Shown here one piece after another: positions 1 through 9,565 of a stretch of DNA of 64,000 nucleotides (position 1 is its first letter; the number at the start of each line of letters is the position of its first letter). Source of the DNA: Streptomyces sp. NBC_00341 (GTDB lineage Bacteria > Actinomycetota > Actinomycetes > Streptomycetales > Streptomycetaceae). Where the stretch lies: assembly GCF_041435055.1 (NCBI RefSeq), contig NZ_CP108002.1:4278001-4342000 (forward strand), in the 5' to 3' direction. Both the position numbers and the translations under genes were made by a program. The notes under the pieces are model-generated. The model made no database searches. It saw nothing but the letters and a program-made list of their open reading frames with translations, and was not told the DNA's origin.

Positions 1-245
1 AGCAGGAGCACGACATCATCGGCGGCATCGACGGACTCGTCGCGGAGGAGCGGAGCCTGCGCGACCGGGGCGCCCGCGATCCGGGCCTCACCGCCGACGA
101 GCGGCAGCGACTGCGTACGGTGGAGGTCCGGCTCGACCAGTGCTGGGACCTGCTGCGGCAGCGTCGCGCGCTGAGCGAGTTCGGGGAGGACCCGTCACAG
201 GCCAGGGTCCGCCCGGCCGACGAGGTCGAGGGATACCGCGGCTGA
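1..245 (+). CDS. DUF2630 family small protein (5' end missing)
   Basis: The window opens inside this gene: the frame beginning at base 3 is open for 80 codons and stops with TGA at 243-245. The visible sequence begins QEHDIIGGIDGLVAEE and contains a Leu/Arg-rich helix, then DQCWDLLRQRR and a terminal RPADEVEGY. I recognise this pattern from the DUF2630 family of actinobacterial proteins of about 80 residues, so only the first few codons are probably missing. Function is unknown for the family. The predicted structure is a short helical hairpin without membrane segments. It lies just upstream of the FUSC gene on the same strand with a gap of about 26 bases. Confidence 0.75.
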   Translation, partial: QEHDIIGGIDGLVAEERSLRDRGARDPGLTADERQRLRTVEVRLDQCWDLLRQRRALSEFGEDPSQARVRPADEVEGYRG

Positions 246-271
246 CCGCTGAGCACCGACGAGGGGGCGCA

Positions 272-2227
272 TTGACCGGCACCGGTTCCGCCGAGGCACC
301 ACGGCGGGGGATGCCGCCCGTCTGGCTCCGGTACGGACTGCGCCCGCAGCCCACCCCCGTCCCGTGGGCCGCCGTCGCCCGCGCGTCCGTCGCCCTGGCC
401 GCGCCGCTCGCCGTCGGATTCGCGGTCGACCGGCCGGTGTACGGGGCGCTCGTCTCGATGGGCGCGCTCTCCGGCGTGATCGGTGACACCGCCGACGCGT
501 ACCGGATGCGCATCCTCAACATCGCCGTACCGCAGGTGTTCGGCGCGCTCGGCATCATGATCGGCACCCTGGTGTACGGGACCGGCTGGGCCGCCGTCGC
601 CGTGCTGACGGTCGTCGGGCTCGTCTCCGGGATGATGTCGACGATCGGCGCCGTGGCCTCCGTATCCGGTCTGCTGCTCCTGCTCAACTCGGTGGTGGGC
701 GCCGGACTTCCGATGCCCGACCCGTGGTGGGTGGCGCCGCTGCTGCTGACGCTCGGCGGACTCTTCGTCCTCGTACTCACCCTGCTGGCCTGGCCGCTGC
801 GGCGGAAACTGCCGGAACGGGTCTCGGTCGCCGGGACGTACTGCGCGGTCGCGGATCTGCTCGCCGCCGCCGGAACCGACGCGTACGAGGAGAAGCGGCA
901 GGCCGTCACCCACTCCCTCAACACCTCCTACGACCTGGTCCTCGCCCGGCGCGCCCGCTACCACGGCCGCAGCGGCGCGATGGTGCGGCTGCTGTCCCAG
1001 CTCAACGTCGTCATCCCGCTCGTCGAGGCCGCCCCCGCGGTGCACCTGCGGCGCCGGCCGCTGCCGCCCGAGATCCCGGCGGCGGTACGGTCGCTGGCCG
1101 ACGACATCGAGGAGAGCCGCACCGGCCGCGGCGAACCCGCCCTGCCCGCGCCCGAGTCACCCGCCACCCTGGCCGTGGACAGCGCCCTGCGGCACGCCGC
1201 CGTCGTCGTGCACAAGGCCGAGCCCGACCCGTACAACGTCGACGACCGGCTCGGCCGTCCGGCCGCGCTGGGCGTACGGGTCCGGCGCGCCACCCGCAAC
1301 GTCCTGCTCTCCGGGCCCTCCTGGCGGTACGGGCTGCGCCTCGCGCTCTGCATCGGGCTGGCCCAGTCGCTGACCTCACTGATCGACGTGCCGCGCTCCT
1401 ACTGGGTCGCGCTCACCGTCACCTTCGTCCTCAAGCCCGACTTCGGCTCGGTGTTCTCCCGCGCGGTACTGCGTTCCGTGGGCACGGCGGCCGGCCTCGT
1501 CATCGCGGCTCCGGTGCTGGCGGAGGTGCCACTCGGCTGGTGGGACGTGCCGGTGATGGTGCTGCTCGCCGCGCTGATCCCGGCGTTCACGGCGAAGGGG
1601 TACGCCTTCCAGACGGCGGCCATCACGCCGGTCATCCTGCTCCTGTCGGACCTGCTGAACCACCAGGGCGTGCACCTGGTCTGGCCACGCTTCCTGGACA
1701 GCCTGATCGGCTGCGGCATCGTGCTGGTGGCCGGATACCTGCTCTGGCCGGAGAGCTGGCACGCCCGGATCGGCCACCGGCTGGCCGACGCGGTGACGGA
1801 CATCGCGGACTACGTGGCGTACGCCTTCGAGCCGGAGGCCCCCGGCGACCGGGCGGAGCGGGTCCGGGCGCGGCGCCGCATCTACCGGGACCTGTCGTCC
1901 GTACGCTCCGAGTTCCAGCGCGCCCTGACCGAGCCGCCCCCGACCGGCCGCCGGGCCGCCGCGTGGTGGCCCCTGGTCGTCGCGGTCGAACGCATCGTGG
2001 ACGCCACGACCGCCGCCCGGGTACGCGTCAACCACGGTGCCCCGGAACCGGATCCCGCCGAGGTGGCCGAGGTGCGGCGGCAGCTCCGCGAACTGGCGGC
2101 GGGCATCAGGGCGAGCAAGGTCCTGGTGGAGGTACGCGCCGAACTCCCGGGCGACGAGGAGGGCGTACTGGCCCCGCTGCGCCAGGAGGTGGCGGCGGCA
2201 AGGGCGATCGCCTCTCCAGAGCCGTAG
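272..2227 (+). CDS. FUSC family (aromatic acid exporter-like) membrane protein
   Basis: Predicted inner-membrane protein of 651 residues. It has the two-block layout of the FUSC/YccS/AaeB superfamily. A first cluster of hydrophobic helices lies at about residues 30-185, a soluble helical region runs to about 350, a second helix cluster spans about 355-500 (including ALTVTFVLKPDFGSVFSR, typical of the family), and a soluble helical tail follows. Families of this type are linked to efflux of aromatic acids, but the substrate here is unknown. I chose the TTG at 272 because GAGGGGG sits 4-10 bases upstream. ATG at 311 is an alternative. A longer in-frame ATG at 140 would run through the preceding gene and is unlikely. 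Confidence 0.8.
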   Translation: MTGTGSAEAPRRGMPPVWLRYGLRPQPTPVPWAAVARASVALAAPLAVGFAVDRPVYGALVSMGALSGVIGDTADAYRMRILNIAVPQVFGALGIMIGTLVYGTGWAAVAVLTVVGLVSGMMSTIGAVASVSGLLLLLNSVVGAGLPMPDPWWVAPLLLTLGGLFVLVLTLLAWPLRRKLPERVSVAGTYCAVADLLAAAGTDAYEEKRQAVTHSLNTSYDLVLARRARYHGRSGAMVRLLSQLNVVIPLVEAAPAVHLRRRPLPPEIPAAVRSLADDIEESRTGRGEPALPAPESPATLAVDSALRHAAVVVHKAEPDPYNVDDRLGRPAALGVRVRRATRNVLLSGPSWRYGLRLALCIGLAQSLTSLIDVPRSYWVALTVTFVLKPDFGSVFSRAVLRSVGTAAGLVIAAPVLAEVPLGWWDVPVMVLLAALIPAFTAKGYAFQTAAITPVILLLSDLLNHQGVHLVWPRFLDSLIGCGIVLVAGYLLWPESWHARIGHRLADAVTDIADYVAYAFEPEAPGDRAERVRARRRIYRDLSSVRSEFQRALTEPPPTGRRAAAWWPLVVAVERIVDATTAARVRVNHGAPEPDPAEVAEVRRQLRELAAGIRASKVLVEVRAELPGDEEGVLAPLRQEVAAARAIASPEP

Positions 2228-2241
2228 GGCCCCCCGTCCGG

Positions 2242-2646
2242 CTACTCCGCGGGTGGCCCGTCCCCCCGCAGCCGCTCCATCTCGCGCCGGTCCCGCTTCG
2301 TCGGCCGACCCGCTCCCCGGTCCCGTACCGGAACCTGGATCGCGGCCTCGCGCGGCGGCGGGGGCGGGCTGTTGTCGACGAAGCACTCCGCGGCCACCGG
2401 AGGCCCGACCCGCTTCTTCACGATCTTCGACACGACCACCACCCGGTCCCGTCCCGCGTGCCGCAGCCGTACCTCGTCGCCGACGTGCAGCGCCTGGGCC
2501 GGCTTGGCCCGCTCGCCCGCCACCTTCACATGCCCCGCGCGACAGGCGGCGGCAGCCTGCGCCCGCGTCTTCGTCAGCCGGACCGACCAGATCCAGACGT
2601 CGACCCGAACGCTGCCCGCCGCCTGCGGTGCCTCACCGGAAACCAT
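2242..2646 (-). CDS. S4-domain RNA-binding protein (Hsp15-like)
   Basis: A 134-residue protein with an S4 RNA-binding fold at about residues 13-75 (VDVWIWSVRLTKTRAQAAAA, then the VGDEVRLRH strand) and a basic, Pro-rich C-terminal tail (GRPTKRDRREMERLRG). This is the organisation of Hsp15/YrfH-type proteins, which in E. coli bind 50S subunits carrying a stalled peptidyl-tRNA. The function in actinobacteria is inferred by family only. It ends 15 bases from the end of the convergent FUSC gene. The stretch from 2647 to 2926 between this gene and the divergent VWA gene holds presumably both promoters. I see no other structure there. Confidence 0.8.
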   Translation of the reverse strand: MVSGEAPQAAGSVRVDVWIWSVRLTKTRAQAAAACRAGHVKVAGERAKPAQALHVGDEVRLRHAGRDRVVVVSKIVKKRVGPPVAAECFVDNSPPPPPREAAIQVPVRDRGAGRPTKRDRREMERLRGDGPPAE

Positions 2647-2926
2647 GCTGGCGACTCTAGTGCGCCCGATGCGCGCAGGCCCCGGACGTATCCGTCAACC
2701 AGGCAACTCGGCACTACAGAAATACATGTGAATGACGTACATCAGACCACCACCGCGCAGTTGCAGGACTCGGTCCGGGATCGGTTTCGGCTCGGTTGTC
2801 CCTCAGGCGGGCCGCGCCACCGAACGGCCGGATCCGGCCGCTAACCTTACGTATCCGCCCTGGCCAGGGATCAATTCCCGCAGTACGGACATTCATCGCA
2901 CCCAACTCACGTGAAAGGCCTCGCCC

Positions 2927-4369
2927 ATGGGCATTCGGAGCTTGCTGCGCAAGGTGTTCGGCCGTGACGCCACGGAGCAGGACGGCCCGACGACGGCCAC
3001 GGTCCCGCCCCAGGGCGAGCGCACCCGGCCCACGGAGTCGGCGTCGGTGGCGGTGGACGAACCGGTCGTGCAGGCCGAGTCGGAGCCCGAACCCGCCACG
3101 GCCGCCAAGGCATCGGTCCCGGCCCCGGCCTCCCCCGCCTCCTCCCGGACCACCACGTCCGGGTCCACCACGTCCGGGTCCACCACATCCCGGTCCACGT
3201 CGTCCCGGTCCACCGAGGACGACGACGACCTGGCGACGGACCTGGTGGCAGCCGCCTTCGACAAGGCCGCCGCCCCCGCGCCCAAGGCCACTCCCACGGT
3301 TCCGCCGCAGGGCTCCGGACCGAGGACGAAGACCACGGAGACAAAGCCGGAACCGGAACTTGAGTCGAAGCCGGAACCGGAGCTGGAGCTGAAGCCGGAA
3401 CCGGTCGTGGAGCCGGCAGCCGTCGTGACCCCGGAGCCCGTTGAGGCTCCAGTGGAAACCCCCGCTGTCGAGCCGGTCGAAGCCGAGGCCGCTCCCGAGC
3501 CGATCACCATCGACATGGACCCGGACCCCGAACCGGAACCGGAACCCATCACGGAACCGGAACCCGTCGCGGCAACAGCGGAGCCCGTCGCCGAGCCCGT
3601 CACCGCGGCCCCGCCCACCACCGAGGCTGCCGCCGCGCCCGCCCCGCCCGCCGCCGAGGCCACCACGGATGCCACCCCCGCCCCCGCCGACGGCAAGCCC
3701 GCGCTCTCCCTCGCCCGGGTCAGGTCCCGCGCGCCGGAGCTCGTCGTCCCGTACAAGGCCGCCCAGGCCTCGCTCAAGGCGAACGGGCTGACCGGCCTGC
3801 GGGCCACCGTCTATCTGGTGCTGGACCGTTCCGGCTCCATGCGGCCGTTCTACAAGGACGGCAGCGCCCAGCACCTGGGCGACCGCGCCGTCGCCCTCGC
3901 CGCGCACCTGGACGAGAGCGCCACCGTGCAGGTCGTCTTCTTCTCCACCGACATCGACGGCACCGGCACGGTCGAGCTGTCGGGCCACGAGGGCCGGATC
4001 GACGAGCTGAACGCGGGCCTCGGCCGGCTGGGCCGGACGAACTACCACCGCGCCGTCGAAGAGGTCGTCGCACACTACGAGAGGTCCGAGGCCACCGGCC
4101 CGGCAGTGGTGATCTTCCAGACGGACGGCCCGCCGGACGCCAAGCAGGCCGCCCGACAGGCACTGGCGGACGCGGCACGGCTGCCGCTGTTCTTCCAGTT
4201 CGTCGCCTTCGGTGACGAGGAGTCGAAGGGCTTCGACTTCCTGCGGAAGCTGGACGCCCCGAACGCCGGCTTCTTCCACTCGGGCCGCGCCCCGCGCGCG
4301 GTCGCGGACGCCGTGTTCTACCGCGAGGTGATCGCCGCGCTGGCCGCCTGGGACGGCACCGGCGCCTGA
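2927..4369 (+). CDS. VWA-domain protein with long Glu/Pro-rich N-terminal region
   Basis: A 480-residue protein. Residues about 1-260 are low complexity: Ser/Thr repeats built on TTSGS/TSRS, then Glu-Pro repeats (EPEPEPE type). Residues about 265-475 form a von Willebrand A domain of the kind found in TerF and other tellurium-resistance-associated proteins: a basic N-cap ([16 protein letters not shown]), a complete MIDAS motif DRSGSM at about residue 300, and the later metal-site residues TNY and QTDGPPD. Such domains bind a divalent cation and mediate protein contacts. No signal peptide or membrane helix is visible, so it is probably cytoplasmic. Its last 52 bases overlap the end of the convergent histidine kinase gene. 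Confidence 0.8.
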   Translation: MGIRSLLRKVFGRDATEQDGPTTATVPPQGERTRPTESASVAVDEPVVQAESEPEPATAAKASVPAPASPASSRTTTSGSTTSGSTTSRSTSSRSTEDDDDLATDLVAAAFDKAAAPAPKATPTVPPQGSGPRTKTTETKPEPELESKPEPELELKPEPVVEPAAVVTPEPVEAPVETPAVEPVEAEAAPEPITIDMDPDPEPEPEPITEPEPVAATAEPVAEPVTAAPPTTEAAAAPAPPAAEATTDATPAPADGKPALSLARVRSRAPELVVPYKAAQASLKANGLTGLRATVYLVLDRSGSMRPFYKDGSAQHLGDRAVALAAHLDESATVQVVFFSTDIDGTGTVELSGHEGRIDELNAGLGRLGRTNYHRAVEEVVAHYERSEATGPAVVIFQTDGPPDAKQAARQALADAARLPLFFQFVAFGDEESKGFDFLRKLDAPNAGFFHSGRAPRAVADAVFYREVIAALAAWDGTGA

Positions 4370-5514
4370 TCCACCGGCAGGCGTACGGTCACGGCGAGCC
4401 CGCCCTCCGGGCCCGGCACCGCCGTGACCGTACCGCCGTGCGCCTCCGCTATGGAGCGCACGATCGAGAGCCCCAGCCCCGAGCCGGGCCCCATCCGGTC
4501 CTTGCCCTCGCCCCGCCGGAACGGCTCGAACAGGCCTGGGATGTCCGCGCCGTCCACCACCGGACCGGTGTTGCACACCCGCAGCACCCCGTCCCCGCCC
4601 GCGACGGCCAGCGACACCCGCACCGTCCCGCCGGGCACGTTGTACGTCACCGCGTTGGCCAGCAGGTTGGCCACCAGCTGGGCCAGCAGCATCCGGTTCC
4701 CCCGCACCGCGCACCCAGCCGTCGTCACGGTCACCCCCGGGTGCCGGCCCGCCTCCTCCGCCACCACCCGGGCCAGGTCCACGTCCTCCCGCTCGCCCTT
4801 CGCGAGCCCGCGCTCGCTGCGCGCCAGCACCAGCAGGCCTTCTATGAGCCGCTCGCTGCGCCGGTTGTTGTCCAGGAGCGTCTGCCGGGTCCGTACGAGG
4901 TCGTCCGGCGTCGGGTCGTCCAGGCCGACCTGGATCGCCGCCCGCTGGGTGGCCAGCGGGGTCCGCAGCTCGTGCGAGGCGTTGGCGATGAACCGCCGCT
5001 GGCTGTCGAAGGCCTTCTCCAGCCGGGCGAGCAGCGCGTCCAGGGTGTCGCCCAGCTCCTTCAGCTCGTCGTCGGGGCCGCTGGAGGCAATCCGTTCGTG
5101 CAGGGTGTGCTCGGAGAGCCGGCGCGCCTTGGCGGTCATGGCGTGGACCGGCCGCAGGACCCGCCCCGCGGTCCACCATCCGACGCCCACCGCGCAGGCC
5201 GTCATCACGAGCAGCGCGGCGGCGGACCAGATGAGCAACTGGTGCCCGGCCGCATCGCTGACGTGGTCGGTGAGGTCGTACACGGTCGGCGGGCCGAGGC
5301 TCCGGCGGGTGACGAGGGGGCCGTTCACCGCGTAGCCGGGCTGGACGACCGCGGCCGTGCGGGCGATGGAGCGGGCCTGCGAGTCCGTACCGGCGCGGGA
5401 GGCCAGGTTGACGGTGGCGAGCAGGGCCGTGCCGAGCACCAGGAACACCCCGCCGTACACGAGCGCGATCCGGGTCCTGATCGTGGCGTGCGGCGCTCGG
5501 ACCGGCTGCTTCAC
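4318..5514 (-). CDS. Sensor histidine kinase
   Basis: A 398-residue membrane histidine kinase. There is a first transmembrane helix at about residues 12-34, an extracytoplasmic segment, a second helix at about 93-118, HAMP, a HisKA box with the phospho-acceptor His at about residue 180 (ASHELRTPL), and an HATPase_c domain with an N box (LLANAVTYN) and a G box (GSGLGLSIV). The GTG start at 5512-5514 overlaps the stop of the response regulator by 4 bases (GTGA), so the pair is translationally coupled. The stimulus is unknown. The 3' end runs 52 bases into the convergent VWA gene. Confidence 0.88.
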   Translation of the reverse strand: MKQPVRAPHATIRTRIALVYGGVFLVLGTALLATVNLASRAGTDSQARSIARTAAVVQPGYAVNGPLVTRRSLGPPTVYDLTDHVSDAAGHQLLIWSAAALLVMTACAVGVGWWTAGRVLRPVHAMTAKARRLSEHTLHERIASSGPDDELKELGDTLDALLARLEKAFDSQRRFIANASHELRTPLATQRAAIQVGLDDPTPDDLVRTRQTLLDNNRRSERLIEGLLVLARSERGLAKGEREDVDLARVVAEEAGRHPGVTVTTAGCAVRGNRMLLAQLVANLLANAVTYNVPGGTVRVSLAVAGGDGVLRVCNTGPVVDGADIPGLFEPFRRGEGKDRMGPGSGLGLSIVRSIAEAHGGTVTAVPGPEGGLAVTVRLPVDQAPVPSQAASAAITSR

Positions 5515-6164
5515 AGGGCGTACCCGACACCCTGCACGGTGCGGATCACCGCCGGTTCACCGAGTTTGCCGCGCAGCTTGCTCATGCAGACGCGGACGGC
5601 CCCCGTGAACGGGTCGGCGTTGGCGTCCCAGGCGCGCTCCAGCAGCTCCTCCGCGCTGACCGTCGCGCCGTCGGCCTCCAGCAGCAGCTGCAGCACGGTG
5701 AACTCCTTGGGTGAGAGGTCGAGCTCCTGCCCGTCCCGGGACGCGGTACGCCGCACGGTGTCGAGCCGGATGCCGTACCGCACCAGCTGCGGCGGCACCG
5801 GGCGGGCGCTGCGCCGCCGCAGCGCGCGGACCCGCGAGACCAGCTCGGGGAACTCGAACGGCTTGCCCAGATAGTCGTCGGCGCCCAGGTCGAGGCCGGA
5901 GACCCGGTCCTCCATGGAGCCGGCGGCGGTGAGCATCAGGATCCTGGTGCGGGAGCCGGAGGCCACGAGTCCGCGGGCCACGTCGTCGCCGTGGACCCGG
6001 GGCAGGTCCCGGTCCAGGACGACGACGTCATAGTCATGCAGCCCCAGGTAGGCCTGGGCGGCATCACCGCTGTACACCGTGTCGACGGCGAACCCCGCCC
6101 GCCGCAGCCCGGTGGCGACCAGCTCCGCCAGGATCTCCTCGTCCTCGGCGACCAGTACCCGCAT
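5511..6164 (-). CDS. OmpR/PhoB-family response regulator
   Basis: A 217-residue response regulator. The receiver domain (about 1-115) has the acidic pocket AEDEE, the phospho-acceptor Asp51 (VVVLDRDLP) and Lys101 (LGKPFEF). The winged-helix DNA-binding domain (about 125-215) carries LSPKEFTVLQLL and [10 protein letters not shown]. The start at 6164 gives the canonical MRVLVAEDE N-terminus and has GAGGAC upstream. Longer in-frame starts exist (6188, 6323) but would add a non-family extension. It resembles CutR-type regulators of Streptomyces, but I do not assign the symbol. It forms an operon with the downstream kinase and is divergent from metG. The 150-base gap must carry both promoters. Confidence 0.88.
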   Translation of the reverse strand: MRVLVAEDEEILAELVATGLRRAGFAVDTVYSGDAAQAYLGLHDYDVVVLDRDLPRVHGDDVARGLVASGSRTRILMLTAAGSMEDRVSGLDLGADDYLGKPFEFPELVSRVRALRRRSARPVPPQLVRYGIRLDTVRRTASRDGQELDLSPKEFTVLQLLLEADGATVSAEELLERAWDANADPFTGAVRVCMSKLRGKLGEPAVIRTVQGVGYAL

Positions 6165-6312
6165 CGTGATGTCCTCTGCCTCGTCCATGCGTGTCCACTC
6201 CATCCCAGGATGCGTCTTTGCTACCGGAAGGAATGTTTCGCAAAGCTCTCCGCGTCCGCTCCCGGGTTTATCGGTGTGAGTGGACCTCCCACGGACCGTT
6301 AGGATTTCGACC

Positions 6313-7923
6313 ATGGCGGCCACTGGATCAGAGAAGCAGGGGGGCGAGGACGTGAAGAGCTTCTACGTCTCGACCCCCATCTACTACGTGAACGACGCTC
6401 CTCACCTGGGCCACGCCTACACGACCGTCGCAGGCGACGTGCTCACCCGCTGGCACCGCCAGCGCGGCGAGAAGGTGTGGTACCTCACCGGCACGGACGA
6501 GCACGGTCAGAAGATCATGCGCACGGCCGAGGCGAACAACGTCTCGCCCCAGGCGTGGTGCGACAAGCTCGTCGAGGAGTCCTGGAAGCCCCTCTGGGAG
6601 CACCTCGGCATCGGGAACGACGACTTCATCCGTACGACGGAGAAGCGTCACACCGACCGTGTGCAGGAGTTCGTTCAGGACCTGTACGACAAGGACGAGA
6701 TCTACAAGGGCGGTTACGAAGGCCCTTACTGCGTGGGCTGTGAGGAGTACAAGCTCCCCGGCGACCTCATCGAGGCGGAGGACGGCACGAAGCTGTGCCC
6801 GATCCACAAGAAGCCGGTGGAGATCCTCAAGGAGGAGAACTACTTCTTCAAGCTGAGCCAGTACGGCCCGAAGCTGCTTGAGTTCTACGCGGCCAACCCC
6901 GGGTTCATCCAGCCCGAGTCGGCCCGCAACGAGGTCGTGAACTTCGTGAAGCAGGGCCTCCAGGACCTGTCGATCTCGCGCTCGACCTTCGACTGGGGCG
7001 TCCCGGTCCCGTGGGACGACAAGCACGTCATCTACGTGTGGGTCGACGCGCTGCTCAACTACGCGACGGCGGTCGGCTACGGCGCCAACCAGGAGAAGTT
7101 CGACGCCACGTTCCCGGCGAACGTGCACCTGGTCGGCAAGGACATCCTGCGCTTCCACGCGGTGATCTGGCCCGCGATGCTGATGGCGCAGGGCCTGCCG
7201 CTGCCCGGCAAGGTCGTCGCCAACGGCTGGCTGATGGTCGGCGGCGAGAAGATGTCGAAGTCGAACCTGACGGGCATCAAGCCGCAGGACCTCACCTCGC
7301 ACTTCGGCGTGGACGCGTACCGCTGGTACTTCCTGCGGGCCATCGCCTTCGGCAGCGACGGCTCGTTCTCCTGGGAGGACTTCACCGCCCGCTACACCTC
7401 CGAGCTCGCCAACGACTACGGCAACCTGGCCTCGCGCCTCGCGGCCATGGTCGGCAAGTACTACGGCGGTGCGCTCCCCGAGGCCACGGCCGCGGGTGAG
7501 CCCGAGCAGGCGGTGCGGGACGGGCTGACGAAGGCCGTCGCGGCGGCCGACCGGAAGATCGGCGAGGAGCTGGACTTCCAGGGCGGCATCCTGTCCATCT
7601 TCGACTTCGTGAAGCAGGTCAACGGCTACATCACGGAGCAGGAGCCGTGGAAGGTCGCCAAGGACGAGTCGCCGGAGGGCCGGGCCCGCCTCGCGACGAT
7701 CCTGTACACGGCCGCGGAGGCGCTGCGCGGTGTCGCGGTCCTGCTGAACCCCGTCATGCCGGACACCTCCCAGAAGCTGTGGGAGTCCCTGGGCGCGGAG
7801 GAGTCCCTGGGCGCGCTCTCCGACCAGCGCATGCTGGAGGCCGCCGACTGGGGCCGGCTGGCGCCGGGCGCGACGGTGACGAAGGGCGCGGTGCTGTTCC
7901 CGCGCCTGGAGGAGAAGCCGTAG
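6313..7923 (+). CDS. metG: Methionyl-tRNA synthetase
   Basis: Class I aminoacyl-tRNA synthetase of about 536 residues that charges tRNA-Met. Visible landmarks are the N-terminal STPIYYVNDAPHLGHAYTT with the HIGH-type motif, a zinc-knuckle insertion (CVGCEEY then KLCPIH), the WVDALLNY active-site segment, the KMSKS loop (GEKMSKS at about residue 314) and the helical anticodon-binding domain. There is no C-terminal tRNA-binding (EMAP-like) extension, which is normal for actinobacterial enzymes. The ATG at 6313 gives MAATGSEKQ. A GTG at 6352 is also plausible because AGGGGGG lies about 7 bases upstream and it yields a start nearer the conserved core. Confidence 0.95.
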   Translation: MAATGSEKQGGEDVKSFYVSTPIYYVNDAPHLGHAYTTVAGDVLTRWHRQRGEKVWYLTGTDEHGQKIMRTAEANNVSPQAWCDKLVEESWKPLWEHLGIGNDDFIRTTEKRHTDRVQEFVQDLYDKDEIYKGGYEGPYCVGCEEYKLPGDLIEAEDGTKLCPIHKKPVEILKEENYFFKLSQYGPKLLEFYAANPGFIQPESARNEVVNFVKQGLQDLSISRSTFDWGVPVPWDDKHVIYVWVDALLNYATAVGYGANQEKFDATFPANVHLVGKDILRFHAVIWPAMLMAQGLPLPGKVVANGWLMVGGEKMSKSNLTGIKPQDLTSHFGVDAYRWYFLRAIAFGSDGSFSWEDFTARYTSELANDYGNLASRLAAMVGKYYGGALPEATAAGEPEQAVRDGLTKAVAAADRKIGEELDFQGGILSIFDFVKQVNGYITEQEPWKVAKDESPEGRARLATILYTAAEALRGVAVLLNPVMPDTSQKLWESLGAEESLGALSDQRMLEAADWGRLAPGATVTKGAVLFPRLEEKP

Positions 7924-7968
7924 GCCTCTTTGGGGCCGGGTCTTCGGGTGGGCGTCGGGCCCCGTGTC

Positions 7969-8445
7969 GGTTGCCCCTTTCCGGGGCGCGGGGTTCCGTC
8001 CTCAATCGCCGGACGGGCTTGGGTACGGGGCCCCCGCTGGGCGCTTTCCCGGTGGGTGGGGGTTCGGGGTCCCTCCGGGGCGTCTCCTCAAACGACGAAC
8101 GTGCGGCGGGTACGCATTGCGTACCCGGGTCTGTGTTCGTCGTTCTGCGGGGACTCCCCTGCACGCCCCCGAACCCGGCCGTCGCGCGTCTGCGACAGTC
8201 GTATCGCCGGTGTTGTAGGCGCGAGTGGCGCTGGGGTGGGGACGTGCAGGGGAGTCCCCGCAGGAAATGGCGTACGACCCGGGTCCCTCACGTACCCGGG
8301 TGAACACGCCATTTTCGAGGAGACGCCCCGGAGGGGCACCGCCCCCCACCCACCGGGCAGGCGCACCCCGCACAGGCGGAGTACCCGCACACCAAGCCCG
8401 TCCGGCGATTGAGGACGGAACCCCGCGCCCCGGAAAGGGGCGACC
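7969..8445. repeat. Nested long inverted repeat (about 480 bp) between metG and the lipoprotein gene
   Basis: This fills the 553-base gap 7924-8476, which contains no gene. The outer arms (about 7972-8021 and 8394-8443) are near-perfect inverted copies, about 50 bp each, that include TCCTCAATCGCCGGACGGGC. A second pair of arms (about 8048-8089 and 8317-8356) contains CCTCCGGGGCGTCTCCTC. An inner pair (8145-8164 and 8244-8263) contains CTGCGGGGACTCCCCTGCA. Between the second and inner arms each side carries its own different small hairpin (8090-8144 left, 8266-8313 right). The centre is about 80 bp of unpaired sequence. The outer CGCCGGACGGGC module resembles short repeats I recall as widespread in Streptomyces intergenic regions. 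It could terminate metG and the gene opposite, or be a non-coding mobile repeat. Confidence 0.8.
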
Positions 8446-8476
8446 AACACCGGAAACCACAGGGCCCCAGGCCCTG

Positions 8477-9319
8477 TCAGCGCAGGAGCGACGCCGCGTC
8501 GCCCATCACGATGACGGGGTCCTGGGCCGGGTCCAGGAGGCCCAGGAGCTCCTTCATCCGGTCCTCCGTGAGCGAGACGCAGCCCTGGGTGGGGCCGCCG
8601 TGGTCGACGTGGATCCAGATGCCGCCGCCGCGCTCGTCGCCGAGGGGCCGGGTGTGGTCCAGCGGGGAGGTGCCGGGGAGGCGGTTGTAGTCGATGGCGA
8701 TGACGTAGTCGAACGAGCCCTCCAGCGGCTCCCCGTGGAACCCTTCGCCCTCCACCTTGAAGTCCGGGCTCAGGTCGTACGGGAACGCCGTGGCCGGGGG
8801 GTCGAGCCGGCCGCCGGCCGCGGTCAGGGTGAAGACGCCGGAGGGTGAGCGGAGGTCGCCCTCCCAGTGCTCGTCCGTCCAGCCGTTGAGGGCGTTGTGG
8901 GCGGGCCAGGGTGCCAGGGCCGCCCGCCAGTCCGCGGTGGGGCCGTCGCGGGTGTAGAGCACGGCGGTGGAGCGGTTGGAGTCGACGGACTCGCCGGTCA
9001 CGACGAACGCCTGGCGGGTACCGGGTGGGATCGCCGCCCTAGTCCGCGGGCCGAGCCCGGGGATCTCACGGGGCGGGGCCGGCGGCGGTCCGGGCCGCGC
9101 GGCGGGTCCGGCCGACGACGGCACGGGGGACGCCGCGGGCGGCGACGCGACGGTCCCGGTCGGGCCGGGGACACCGGAGGCACCCGAGGTCCCCTTGAGG
9201 GCGGCGCTGCCCCCCGTACCGAAGAGGCCGCCCGATCCGCACCCGGTCAGCAGCAGGACGAGGACGGCACAGAGGACGTACGGCAGCCGCAGGGGCACGC
9301 ACGGACGGGGCACGGACAC
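8477..9319 (-). CDS. Lipoprotein with L,D-transpeptidase/YkuD-like catalytic motif
   Basis: A 280-residue exported protein. The start is GTG at 9319, chosen because GAGGAG lies 8-13 bases upstream. The longer frame from 9433 has no ribosome site. A hydrophobic signal ends in a lipobox (LLTGC, Cys27), followed by a Gly/Pro/Ala/Ser-rich linker to about residue 95. The catalytic domain contains SPSGVFTLT, IWIHVDHGG and GPTQGCVSL with Cys247 as the probable nucleophile. This is the His..Cys arrangement of YkuD-fold enzymes, which cross-link or remodel peptidoglycan, although the spacing differs from classical Ldts, so the enzymatic role is inferred. It lies downstream of aspS, separated by a strong terminator. 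Confidence 0.75.
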   Translation of the reverse strand: MSVPRPCVPLRLPYVLCAVLVLLLTGCGSGGLFGTGGSAALKGTSGASGVPGPTGTVASPPAASPVPSSAGPAARPGPPPAPPREIPGLGPRTRAAIPPGTRQAFVVTGESVDSNRSTAVLYTRDGPTADWRAALAPWPAHNALNGWTDEHWEGDLRSPSGVFTLTAAGGRLDPPATAFPYDLSPDFKVEGEGFHGEPLEGSFDYVIAIDYNRLPGTSPLDHTRPLGDERGGGIWIHVDHGGPTQGCVSLTEDRMKELLGLLDPAQDPVIVMGDAASLLR

Positions 9320-9521
9320 GGAGGAGCTCCTCAGCAGTCGGTGGCGAAGCCGCAGGGGCTTGGCGGACACGGCCCGGGGTCCGCTGCGCCGATGTCCGCC
9401 CAGGCAGTCTTTGCCGCAGCCGGGACCGGCCAATCCGGCGCCGGGGCCATCCGGCTGTACCCGTTCAGGTGATTCGTGTACTTGTATGCCCGGGGTCCGC
9501 GTGTGGGCAGGTCCCGCCAGG

Positions 9522-9565
9522 ACGTGAAACAGCCCCCGGCCGGTCGGCCGGGGGCTGTTTCACGT
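9522..9565. terminator. 21-bp perfect hairpin downstream of aspS, carrying a parS-like core
   Basis: Perfect inverted repeat with arms 9522-9542 and 9545-9565 around GT, so strong that it should act in both directions. It lies 36 bases after the aspS stop and upstream of the lipoprotein gene. There is no U-tract, which is common in high-GC actinobacteria. Its right arm ends TGTTTCACGT followed by GGAAC, one base away from the Streptomyces ParB site TGTTTCACGTGAAAC. Confidence 0.8.

Noticed and set aside
2900..2918. CACGTGAAA upstream of the VWA gene looked like another ParB site
   Set aside because: Only about 10 of 14 bases match the parS consensus and the left half is not symmetric.
2714..5530. 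A 938-codon open frame on the minus strand
   Set aside because: It lies antisense to the VWA gene and out of frame with the kinase. Composition is Arg/Gly-rich as expected for a GC-rich shadow frame, with no family motif.
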